64,000 bases of DNA, taken from assembly GCF_011064615.1 (NCBI RefSeq), contig NZ_JAALJH010000043.1:16166-80165 (forward strand), read 5' to 3'. This document shows, one piece after another, positions 18,074 through 26,076 of this stretch (its first letter is position 1; each line of letters opens with the position of its first letter). The notes under the pieces are model-generated. The model saw only the letters and a list, made by a program, of their open reading frames with translations. It was not told the DNA's origin and made no database searches. A program made the position numbers and the translations under genes. Source of the DNA: Aquisphaera insulae (lineage in GTDB: Bacteria > Planctomycetota > Planctomycetia > Isosphaerales > Isosphaeraceae).

Positions 18074-19624
18074 TCAGATCCAGACGCTTCGATCCAGCGA
18101 CCGATACCCCACGGCCTCGGCGATGTGCTGGGGGAGGATCTCGTCGGAGCCCTCGAGGTCGGCGATGGTGCGGGCGACCCTGAGCACCTTGTCGTGGGCC
18201 CGGGCGGAGAGTCCGAGCTCCTCCATCGCGGCCTTGAGGATGTTCTGGGCGTCGGGCTTGAGCTTGCAGAAGGTGCGGACCTGGCGCGGGGTCATCCGGC
18301 CGTTGACCGTGGTGCCGTGGTGGTGCGGCTGCGACGAGCCGAAGCGGCGTGCCTGGCGCTCGCGCGCCGCCAGGACCTGCGCCCGCAGCTCCGAGGACGG
18401 CGGCCCGGGCGGCATCTCGGAGAGCTGCGTGAACGGGACGGCCGGGACCTCGACGTGGAGGTCGATGCGATCCAGCAGCGGGCCGGAGATCTTGCTCAGG
18501 TACTTCTCCACCTGCGGCGGCGAGCACGAGCACGCCCGCCGCGGATCCGACCGGTAACCGCACGGGCACGGGTTCATCGCCGCGACCAGGATGAAGTCCG
18601 CCGGGAACGTGCTGCTCCGGAGCGCCCGGCTGATCGTCACCCGGCCTTCTTCGAGCGGCTGCCGCAGGACCTCGAGCGTCTTCCTGTTGAACTCCGGCAT
18701 CTCATCCAGGAAGAGCACGCCCTTGTGCGCCAGCGAGATCTCGCCCGGCTGCGGCGGGCTGCCGCCGCCGACGAGGCCGGCGTCGCTGACCGAGTGGTGG
18801 GGGGGGCGGAAGGGACGCACGGCCATGAGGGCCTGGCCGGGCCGGAGCAGGCCCATGACGCTGTAGATCCGGGTGGTCTCCAGGCTCTCGGCGGGGGTGA
18901 GCGGGGGGAGGATCGTGGGCAGCCGCTTGGCCAGCAGGGTCTTGCCCGTGCCCGGCGGGCCGATCATCAGCAGATTGTGACTTCCCGACGCGGCGATCAG
19001 GAGGGCGCGTTTGGCGTAGTCCTGGCCCTTGACGTCGACGAAGTCCTCCTCGGTGTGGGAGTTCTGGGCGAAGACCTCGTCGAGGTCGACGCTCTCGGGG
19101 TCCCTGTCGACCTGTCCGGAGAGGAAGCCGACGGCCTCGGCGAGGCTGCCGACGGGGTAGACGTTCAGGCCCTCCACGACGGCGGCCTCGGATGCGTTGG
19201 CGGTCGGGACGAGGAGCCCGTCGCGGCCCTCGGCGACGGCCTGCAGGGCCATCGAGAGGATCCCCTTGACGGGCCGGGTCTCGCCGGTGAGGGCGAGCTC
19301 GCCCACGAGCGCGAAGTTGCCGGGGCGGTCCACGCTCACCTGGCCGCTGGCGATCAGCAGGCCGATCGCGATCGGCAGGTCGAAGCCGCTGGCGTCCTTC
19401 TTCAGGTCGGCCGGGGCCAGGTTGATCACGACCCGATCCGTGGGCCGGCGATAGCCCGAGTTGACGATCGCGCGCTCGACGCGATGCGTGCTCTCCTTGA
19501 CCGCCGCCTCCGCCAGCCCGACGAGGACCGTCTTGGGCATGGAGGAGAACGAGGCATCCACCTCCACCTCGACGGGCGTGGCGTCGATCCCGATCAGCGT
19601 GTAGGAGAACAGCTTGGCGAGCAT
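18074..19624 (-). CDS. comM: YifB/ComM family Mg-chelatase-like AAA+ ATPase
   Basis: 516 residues. The N-terminal ChlI-like domain (SYTLIGIDATPVEVEVD, VVINLAPADLKKDASGFDLPIA) is followed by an AAA+ core with Walker A GPPGTGKT, Walker B LFLDEMPEF and the sensor/arginine-finger region. A Cys-rich insert (CPCGYRSDPRRACSCS) and a C-terminal Mg-chelatase helical domain complete it. In naturally competent bacteria ComM is a hexameric helicase for branch migration during recombination. The start at 19624 places the conserved MLAKLFSYTL at the N-terminus. No competence genes are adjacent. Confidence 0.9.
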   Translation of the reverse strand: MLAKLFSYTLIGIDATPVEVEVDASFSSMPKTVLVGLAEAAVKESTHRVERAIVNSGYRRPTDRVVINLAPADLKKDASGFDLPIAIGLLIASGQVSVDRPGNFALVGELALTGETRPVKGILSMALQAVAEGRDGLLVPTANASEAAVVEGLNVYPVGSLAEAVGFLSGQVDRDPESVDLDEVFAQNSHTEEDFVDVKGQDYAKRALLIAASGSHNLLMIGPPGTGKTLLAKRLPTILPPLTPAESLETTRIYSVMGLLRPGQALMAVRPFRPPHHSVSDAGLVGGGSPPQPGEISLAHKGVLFLDEMPEFNRKTLEVLRQPLEEGRVTISRALRSSTFPADFILVAAMNPCPCGYRSDPRRACSCSPPQVEKYLSKISGPLLDRIDLHVEVPAVPFTQLSEMPPGPPSSELRAQVLAARERQARRFGSSQPHHHGTTVNGRMTPRQVRTFCKLKPDAQNILKAAMEELGLSARAHDKVLRVARTIADLEGSDEILPQHIAEAVGYRSLDRSVWI

Positions 19625-19778
19625 CGTGGCGCGGCGGCGTCCAGCGGCGAGGGAGGTTTTTCTCCGGACCACGCCCCCATTCTAACAGGGAGCGATCGGC
19701 CATCCTAGCCGCCCCTGAAAGGCTGTCCAGGACGAACGCGGACAGGCTGTCCCGGTCGAAGGCCGATCGCGTTCGGCC

Positions 19779-20288
19779 CTATCGCTCCAGCAGGACGACG
19801 ATCTCTTCCTTGGAGTTGCCGCCGAAGTCCTTCAGGTGCGGCGAGGACATCCCCTTGACCGACCAGCCCTGGCGGGCGTAGTTGTTCAGGAGATCCTCCA
19901 GCCTGGCGAGGTCGAATTTCCCCTCGAAGACCTTGTCGCGAGAGCAAATGAACTTGTATTCCTTGGTCTCGTGGGGCCCGTGGGCCTCGAAGGCGTGCTG
20001 GTCGTGGTCCGAGGCCGCGGCGGCGGCGGGTGCCGGGGCCAGGATGGACGGCTCAACCTGGACCGACCAGGCGGAATCGTCCAGGCCGTCGACGGCGATC
20101 CCCGAGTGGGGCGCCTCGGCGGCCGCGGCCACGGCGGCGGCGACCTGCGGGGCGGCCGCGACGGCGGCGGCCGGCGGGGCCAGGACCTGGAAGCTGTTGC
20201 CGCACTTCTTGCACTTGATCCGTGCACCCACCAGGGAAGGGGGGATCTTCCCCCGCTCACCGCACGACGGGCACGCGACGACGGGCAT
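19779..20288 (-). CDS. Zinc-ribbon plus DUF4177-like protein
   Basis: 169 residues. The N-terminus carries a zinc ribbon of the MJ0042 type (CPSCGERGK, then CKKCGNSF). An Ala/Pro-rich flexible linker of about 65 residues follows, and the C-terminus matches DUF4177 (KEYKFICSRDK, LLNNYARQGWSVKGMSSP, IVVLLER). The start is fixed by GAGGAGG before the ATG at 20288. The longer upstream frame is Arg/Pro-rich and rejected. Function is unknown. The layout of sensor-like ribbon, linker and small alpha/beta domain recurs in planctomycetes. Confidence 0.7.
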   Translation of the reverse strand: MPVVACPSCGERGKIPPSLVGARIKCKKCGNSFQVLAPPAAAVAAAPQVAAAVAAAAEAPHSGIAVDGLDDSAWSVQVEPSILAPAPAAAAASDHDQHAFEAHGPHETKEYKFICSRDKVFEGKFDLARLEDLLNNYARQGWSVKGMSSPHLKDFGGNSKEEIVVLLER

Positions 20289-20668
20289 GGCCGGCCTCCT
20301 CGTGGGAAAGGGCTCGCGGCTCGGGGCAGGGCGGCGATCGAGTGCCGGCGGCTCGCCCTTCGCCGATGGGCCGGCGGCGAACTCCTCGCGAGTCCCCGCC
20401 GGACCGATCGCTAACGTATCACGCGCGGGTCGTCGTTCCAACCGCCTGCCCGTCCCCGCCCCGGCCCGGCGGCCGCCGGCGTGCCCCAAGGGGTGTTGAG
20501 GAAATCCCACATGCTCGCCGGACCCGAGTTGATTCGGAGGCCCCTCGCTTGACCGCGCGGCGGGCGGCGATCATGATCAACCGCATGAACGCACAAGCCG
20601 GCATTGACGCGTCAACGGAGCTGCATCCGTGGGCGGGTCCTCGTCGCAATTCAAGGCGGTGGTAGACC
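20289..20668. other. Intergenic region, nothing recognised
   Basis: 380 bp between divergent genes. No RNA gene, repeat or convincing promoter was seen. Confidence 0.4.
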
Positions 20669-20908
20669 ATGGATTCCGAGAAGGTGCTCGATCAGCTCGA
20701 CGCGATCATCGATGAACTCCTGGACGAGAGCGACCTCGCGTCCTCGTCCGTCGCCTCGATCCTGATGGCGGCGAGGGATTCGATCCGCAACGGCTATCAC
20801 GTCGCGCTCGCGGGCCGTACCTGGTCGGCGAGCAATGCGCTGCGCCAGCAGTTCCCCAGGACGGCGGAGCTCTTCCCGGTCGCGGTCCTGAAGCATGCCA
20901 GGCATTGA
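20669..20908 (+). CDS. Small conserved-looking hypothetical protein
   Basis: 79 residues with no membrane segment. The N-terminal half is acidic and helical (DSEKVLDQLDAIIDELLDESD), and the C-terminal half is basic and aromatic. The start is preceded by AAGGCGGTGG at good distance, and base composition is coding-like. I do not recognise a family. It stands alone between the zinc-ribbon gene and the CBS-domain gene. Confidence 0.5.
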   Translation: MDSEKVLDQLDAIIDELLDESDLASSSVASILMAARDSIRNGYHVALAGRTWSASNALRQQFPRTAELFPVAVLKHARH

Positions 20909-21066
20909 TCGGGGGAAGTGCCCGGGGCGGACGGAGCGGGGGGGCATGCCGAGGGGCTCGCGGTTAAGATGATGGGGTCTCCGCGGCGGCTCCGGGCTCC
21001 GCGGACGCCCGCCGCAACCGACCGAGGTGATTGCGGAGCCTTTGGGACGACCCTCCGGCGAGCCTG

Positions 21067-22359
21067 ATGACCGCATTCCTCACAAGCTTCCTCGCGATCG
21101 CGATCCTCCTCCTCGTTGCGGGTCTGTTCTCCCTCTTCAAGGCCGCGATCCTCGCCTCCCGGGAATGGAGGCTCCGCGGGCAGGCCAGCCGCGGCGACCG
21201 GGGTGCGCTGGCCGCCCTGGCGATCCGGATCGAGCCCGGCCCGACGCTCTCGGCCTTGCGGCTGGGGATCGTCGTCGCCCTCTCGGCGGCCGGTATCCTG
21301 GCCGGCTTCCAGGTCGTCGGCCTGGCGGGGGACGTCGAGGGGGGCGATCGAGGCGTGCTCCTGGGCGCGGCGCTCGTCACCGTCATGCTCGCGACGGCCA
21401 CGTTCGTCCTCACGCATTCCCTGCCCAGGCGGCTCGCACTCCATCGCCCCGAGCGGATCGCGAGGATGCTGGTCCGGCCGGTCCTCCTGGTTCGCCGGAT
21501 CCTCGGCCCCCTCGCGCGGTTCATCGACCTGACCGTGGATCGAATCCTGCGTGGCTCGAGCGCCGCTCCCGCCGATCGCCCCGACATCTCCGTGGAGGAG
21601 ATCCAGCGGCTGATCTGGGCGGGTGCCAGGTCTGGCGTCATCGAGGAGGTGGACGCCGAGATCTTCCAGAGGGTCTTCCGCTTCCTCGATCGTCGGGCGA
21701 GGGCCATGATGACGCCCCGCGACGACGTCGAGTGGATCGACCTGGCCGACTCGCCGGAGACCATCCGCGCGAAGATCATGGCCTCGGCCCACTCGCGGTT
21801 CCTGGTCTGCGACGGGAGCCTGGACATCCTGCTCGGGGTGGTGCAGGTCAAGGACCTCCTTAGCCCGGGGGGGGACGGCCCCTCGATCCGCCTCCGGGGC
21901 CATCTCGCCTTGCCCCCGTTCGTGTACGAGCGGACTCGCGGCCCGCAGGTCCTCGAGACCCTGAGGAAGTCGGCGACGCATACCGCGGTGGTGCTCGACG
22001 AATTCGGGTCCGTCGTGGGGATCATCACGATCCACGACATCATCGAGGCCATCCTCGGCGACCTACCCAAGGACGGCATCGAGGACGACGAGGGGCGCCG
22101 GCATCAGAAGCCGGACGGATCCTGGGTCCTGGAAGGTCGCTTCCCCCTCGACGAATTCCGCGAGATGTTCGACCTGGTGGACCTCCCCCCGACGGATTAC
22201 CAGACCCTCGCCGGGCTGGTCCTCGCCCGGCTCGGGCATTTCCCACGGATCGGCGAGTCGTTCGAGTTCTCGGGCCTACATTTCGAGGTCAGCGACGTGG
22301 AGAACAACCGCGTGGACCGCGTCCGCGTCCGGCCGACCCCCCGATGGGAGCGGCCCTGA
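21067..22359 (+). CDS. Membrane CBS-domain protein of the CNNM/CorC (HlyC) family
   Basis: 430 residues. Three or four hydrophobic segments in the first 130 residues form a diverged DUF21/CNNM-like membrane part. A helical linker (ISVEEIQRLIWAGARSGVIEEVDAEIF) follows, then a CBS pair (RRARAMMTPRDDVEWID to VVLDEFGSVVGIITIHDIIEAILGD) and a C-terminal CorC_HlyC domain. Family members are associated with Mg2+ or Co2+ transport. The start at 21067 directly precedes the first membrane helix. A TTG 12 codons earlier is possible but sits immediately against a GAGGTGA. No toxin role is implied. Confidence 0.8.
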   Translation: MTAFLTSFLAIAILLLVAGLFSLFKAAILASREWRLRGQASRGDRGALAALAIRIEPGPTLSALRLGIVVALSAAGILAGFQVVGLAGDVEGGDRGVLLGAALVTVMLATATFVLTHSLPRRLALHRPERIARMLVRPVLLVRRILGPLARFIDLTVDRILRGSSAAPADRPDISVEEIQRLIWAGARSGVIEEVDAEIFQRVFRFLDRRARAMMTPRDDVEWIDLADSPETIRAKIMASAHSRFLVCDGSLDILLGVVQVKDLLSPGGDGPSIRLRGHLALPPFVYERTRGPQVLETLRKSATHTAVVLDEFGSVVGIITIHDIIEAILGDLPKDGIEDDEGRRHQKPDGSWVLEGRFPLDEFREMFDLVDLPPTDYQTLAGLVLARLGHFPRIGESFEFSGLHFEVSDVENNRVDRVRVRPTPRWERP

Positions 22360-22403
22360 TTCCGGCCTGAACCGGCCGGTCCGAACGACGGCCGTTCCGG
22401 ACA

Positions 22404-23357
22404 TCACCACGCGCTCGCCCGATCGAGCTGCGAGACCTCCTCGGGGGTCAGCGCCAGCTCGGCCGCCTTGACCAGGTCGGAAAGCTGCTCCACGCTCGTC
22501 GCGCTGGCGATCGGCGCGGTGACGGACTTCCGCTGCATCAGCCAGGCGAGGGCCACGACGGCCGGGACGGTCCCGCGTGCCCCGGCGATCTCGTCGAGCG
22601 CCTCCAGGATTCGGAATCCGCGATCGTTCAGGTACTTCGAGCCGATGCTCTTGCCCCGCGGGCTCTTGCCGAGGTCGCCCGTCGATCGATACTTGCCGGT
22701 GAGGAATCCGCTCGCCAGGGAGTAATAGCCGATCACCCCGAGCCCGCGCTCCAGGCAGAGCGGCTCCAGGGCCTCCTCGTAGCCCTTGCGATCGTACAGG
22801 TTGTACTCCGGCTGGAGCGAGACGTAGTGGGGCAGCCCGTTCTCGTCGGCGATCGCGAGGGCCTGCTCCAGGCGCCGGGCGTCGTAGTTCGAGGCTCCGA
22901 TCGCCCTCACCTTGCCTTGCTTGATCAAGGTATCGTAGGCACCCAGCGTCTCTTCCAGGGGCGTCTCGGCGTCATCCTTGTGAGACTGGTAGAGATCAAC
23001 GCGGTCGGTCTGAAGGCGCGCGAGCGAGTCCTCGACGGAGCGCAGGATGTAGCCCCGCTTCAGCCCCTTCGAGCCGTCGCCCATCGGCATGCCGACCTTC
23101 GTCGCCAGGACGATCCTGTCTCGCTTCTTGCTGGCGGTGAGCCAGCGGCCGATGATGGTCTCGGACTCGCCGCCTCGATGGCCGGGCACCCAGGCCGAGT
23201 ACATGTTCGCGGTGTCGATCAGGTCGAAGCCGGCGTCCACGAACGCATCCAGGACGTCGAATGAAGTCTTCTCGTCGATGGTCCATCCGAAGACGTTCCC
23301 GCCCAGGGCGAGGGGGGCCACCGAGATTCCGGATCGGCCAAGTGGTCGTCTGAGCAT
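22404..23357 (-). CDS. Aldo/keto reductase (AKR, cytosolic)
   Basis: 317 residues, normal for the family. The (beta/alpha)8 barrel begins RRPLGRSGISVAPLALGGNVFGW. The catalytic tetrad is visible: Asp and Tyr in DLIDTANMYS, Lys in LATKVG and His in YQSHKDD. The NADPH site is near the C-terminus (PIASATSVEQL). It should reduce aldehydes or ketones with NADPH. The substrate is not predictable. No signal peptide is present, unlike the second AKR at 53-54 kb. It lies just downstream of the RiPP locus on the same strand but 63 bp away, with no sign of shared function. Confidence 0.88.
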   Translation of the reverse strand: MLRRPLGRSGISVAPLALGGNVFGWTIDEKTSFDVLDAFVDAGFDLIDTANMYSAWVPGHRGGESETIIGRWLTASKKRDRIVLATKVGMPMGDGSKGLKRGYILRSVEDSLARLQTDRVDLYQSHKDDAETPLEETLGAYDTLIKQGKVRAIGASNYDARRLEQALAIADENGLPHYVSLQPEYNLYDRKGYEEALEPLCLERGLGVIGYYSLASGFLTGKYRSTGDLGKSPRGKSIGSKYLNDRGFRILEALDEIAGARGTVPAVVALAWLMQRKSVTAPIASATSVEQLSDLVKAAELALTPEEVSQLDRASAW

Positions 23358-23419
23358 CGTATCCTCCCCGGGTCGTGCGTGTGGATCCTGCGCTATCTTA
23401 CCGCCGCGGTCCAGGATAC

Positions 23420-24628
23420 CTATCCCTCAGTGTCGTGATCCGTCGTTGACGACGTCGCGGGTGTCTCGACGCCGACTGGTCGGTCCGACCTCGGGCGATC
23501 GACCCGGATTTGCACGCTCGAGACCAACTTCCTCAGTGAGCGAGCCAGAACAGGACCCACCTGATCGCGTCGAAGGGTGATGAGCCGACAGAGCAACCTG
23601 AAGTCGATGCGGGTCGCCGCCCGAGCGTCGTCGCGATCGAGCCCATTCGGGCAGGCCGACCCGAACAGGAACCGGATCAGGCGACGCCGACAGGCTCCCA
23701 GGTCGGACCTGGGAGGCTCCGGCGGAGCCTGGTCGAGGCCGAGCGTGGCTCCCGTGGCGATGAGCCCCGCATGGACGATTCCGCTACAGCCGTGCAATTT
23801 TGCCCTCTGCCAGACGTCTTCCCATCGAAGATCTGGAAATCGCATCACCGTCTCGCGGATATCGCAGAGTGCCTTGAGGCGTTCGAAGCGCCGGCGGTAG
23901 GCACCGATGCAGGAGGCGATGAGCAGGTCCTCCGCGCCCATGACATGAACACGGTGGCCCAGGTGATCGACCGGGCGGGCTCCCTCCCAGATGGTCCGGA
24001 AGCAGATCGGGAGGAGGCCGTTCAAGGTGAGGTCGTGATGCTCGAGCCACTCGCATTCCCAGCCCCAGCCGGTCCGCCTGCCGAGGATCCCGATCAGGTC
24101 GTAGAATCCGGTGCGGGTGGTTGCGTCAAGCTCCTCGAGCGAGACGCCCAGGACGAGGTCCACGTCGGAGGAGACGGTCGGGAATGGTGCCGCATAGACG
24201 ACTCGATCGAGGGCGACTCCCTTGATCAGGAGCACGGGCAGTGAATGCTGGTCGCAGAAATCGAGGAACTCGCGGAGCGCGACGCCGGCTCGTTCCTTCG
24301 CGTCGCGATTGACGACGCAGGAGATCCCGAATCGGAGCCTTACCGCCCTCGGCACGATCCGATCGGGCTCATCCAGCCTCTCGAGGTTGAGCCCGACGAG
24401 CGGTGCCACGCCATGTTCCGTGGCCGCGACGAAGAGGCGATCCCAATCGATCGCGTGTCGCTCGCAGAGAGAACGAATGACGCGCGCATGGCCGTCGTCG
24501 AACCGCTGCCGGCAACAGGCGCGAAGGATCTGCAATTCGGGCCTGAGGCGATCCCGGTCGTCGAGGAAGCCCGGATTCGGCTCGACCTTCCCTCGACCGG
24601 TGCCGGGGCGTAGCCGGATCGTGCTCAT
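23420..24628 (-). CDS. Nucleotidyltransferase-family protein of RiPP locus
   Basis: 402 residues, matching the NTP_transf_5 type (PF14907). The diagnostic run is LLIKGVALDRVVY followed by SSDVDLVL, in which the two Asp are the metal ligands. A helical C-terminal half with VDHLGHRVHVMGAEDLLIASC is also typical. Proteins of this family recur beside PqqD-like and HPr-kinase-like genes in peptide-modification clusters, and their biochemical role is not established. The ATG overlaps the stop of the SagB-type gene in an ATGA, so the two are translationally coupled. It is the last gene of the apparent operon. Confidence 0.75.
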   Translation of the reverse strand: MSTIRLRPGTGRGKVEPNPGFLDDRDRLRPELQILRACCRQRFDDGHARVIRSLCERHAIDWDRLFVAATEHGVAPLVGLNLERLDEPDRIVPRAVRLRFGISCVVNRDAKERAGVALREFLDFCDQHSLPVLLIKGVALDRVVYAAPFPTVSSDVDLVLGVSLEELDATTRTGFYDLIGILGRRTGWGWECEWLEHHDLTLNGLLPICFRTIWEGARPVDHLGHRVHVMGAEDLLIASCIGAYRRRFERLKALCDIRETVMRFPDLRWEDVWQRAKLHGCSGIVHAGLIATGATLGLDQAPPEPPRSDLGACRRRLIRFLFGSACPNGLDRDDARAATRIDFRLLCRLITLRRDQVGPVLARSLRKLVSSVQIRVDRPRSDRPVGVETPATSSTTDHDTEG

Positions 24629-26049
24629 GGCTTGCTGCCCAGGAGGAACTCGCCGACGGCGGGTTCGGCGTGGGGGTCGATGGTCGTCGCCTTCGCGAAG
24701 AGATCGGAGTTCCCCGCGCCGATCGCACAGGGGGCCAGGTTCATGGCCGTCGCGGTCAGGTACATGGTCTGATAGAGGACGCCGACGTTCTTCTGCACGA
24801 GTGCATAAGCGATCGACTCGTACTTCCAGGCGACGCGCGGCATGCGCGCGGCGATGGTGATGAGGACCTGGAGCGAGCTCGCCGCCATCCCCGCACACCG
24901 GGCGGCGTGATCCAGCATCTGGTCGACGTATCCCGTGCGTCCCGCGATGCGGATCAGTCGATGCTCCTCGCCATCGTAATGATAGAGTCCGGGAACCAGG
25001 TCGCGACAGGCTCGGATCGTGACGTAGAGTTCCAGCTCATGAAGGCAGCCGGCGGAAGGATAGGGTCGGGACGCAAAATCCATCCGGATCGGGCCGCGCT
25101 CGGTCGTGAGAATCGCGTCGTGATAGTCGACGATCCTGCCCACGCGATAGAGGAACTCGGCGAGCTCCCGCGCCGAGATGGGCACCGCGACGTATTCTCG
25201 ACGCGACTGTCGGGCCTCCACGACGGCCGCGAACGGAGGATCCTCGCGCTCGATCCGCTTGAGGTCAGGACGCTCGAGGACGATCGATTCACCGACATGG
25301 CCGGGACGGCAGGCCGGGGGCGGTTCGGATCGACCTGCGAGGCGATACGTCGGGCCCATGGGTGCGTCATGCCGCCCCGCGCGGCTTCGCGAGTGGAAGA
25401 GGAGGTCGTGGAACTCCCAGGACTGAAGCGGGGGACGTTCCTCCTCCGCCACCTCCGCCCCCTCGGACGGTTCCGCGGCGAATCCGGCACCGACGAGCAG
25501 GGCGAGCATCGCCGCGGCCGCGGCCGGCGAGAGGGATGGAATCCGGTCCGCAAGCTCCTCGGCCTTGCAGGGACTAGACAACTCGTGCACCATCGCCGTG
25601 GCCAGCCAGTGATGGAGGATGATCCGGCCCGACGACCGGGGCGACTCGAGGACGATCCGGTCTTCGATCCGGCGGCTGTAGGCGAACCGGGAGAGCACGA
25701 TTCCTCGGTCGAGTTCGAGATCTCGGAGCGGCAATTCCAGTCCGTCGGAAATCGCCAGCAAGGTCGCCAGGTTCAGGTCCCCCTGGCGCGCGGAACAGGT
25801 CAGGAACCCGCGTGCCGTGGCCTCCTGAAGGAAAGCCGCCCAGCGGTCCGATGACACGTCCAAACCCAGGCGGTCCGGTCGCAGCAGCCTTTCCAGCGGC
25901 GCACCCGGCGAATCGAGGAGGCCAAGCCCGGCCGCCAGCGGTGGTTCGAGGCTCATCGAGTCGCTCCCCCGGACGAGCCGACACGCCCCCCCGGAGAGGG
26001 GGGAGATGGTGACTCCTGCGGCGATCGACAGCCAGGGCGAGCGTTCCAT
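24625..26049 (-). CDS. SagB-type FMN-dependent azoline dehydrogenase
   Basis: 474 residues. The N-terminal beta-rich and winged-helix part (PWLSIAAGVTISPLSGG) is typical of SagB-type proteins. It is followed by a nitroreductase fold with RQSRREY near its start, RPYPSAGCLHELELYV and LTATAMNLAPCAIG. In thiazole/oxazole-modified microcin systems this enzyme oxidises azolines made by the YcaO cyclodehydratase to azoles, using FMN. The start at 26049 keeps the conserved N-terminal strand. An internal ATG at 25956 has a better ribosome binding site (GGGGGAG) but would remove that strand. It lies 27 bp after the YcaO gene. Confidence 0.85.
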   Translation of the reverse strand: MERSPWLSIAAGVTISPLSGGACRLVRGSDSMSLEPPLAAGLGLLDSPGAPLERLLRPDRLGLDVSSDRWAAFLQEATARGFLTCSARQGDLNLATLLAISDGLELPLRDLELDRGIVLSRFAYSRRIEDRIVLESPRSSGRIILHHWLATAMVHELSSPCKAEELADRIPSLSPAAAAAMLALLVGAGFAAEPSEGAEVAEEERPPLQSWEFHDLLFHSRSRAGRHDAPMGPTYRLAGRSEPPPACRPGHVGESIVLERPDLKRIEREDPPFAAVVEARQSRREYVAVPISARELAEFLYRVGRIVDYHDAILTTERGPIRMDFASRPYPSAGCLHELELYVTIRACRDLVPGLYHYDGEEHRLIRIAGRTGYVDQMLDHAARCAGMAASSLQVLITIAARMPRVAWKYESIAYALVQKNVGVLYQTMYLTATAMNLAPCAIGAGNSDLFAKATTIDPHAEPAVGEFLLGSKP

Positions 26050-26076
26050 GGAGGACGACTCGGGACGATTGGAAAT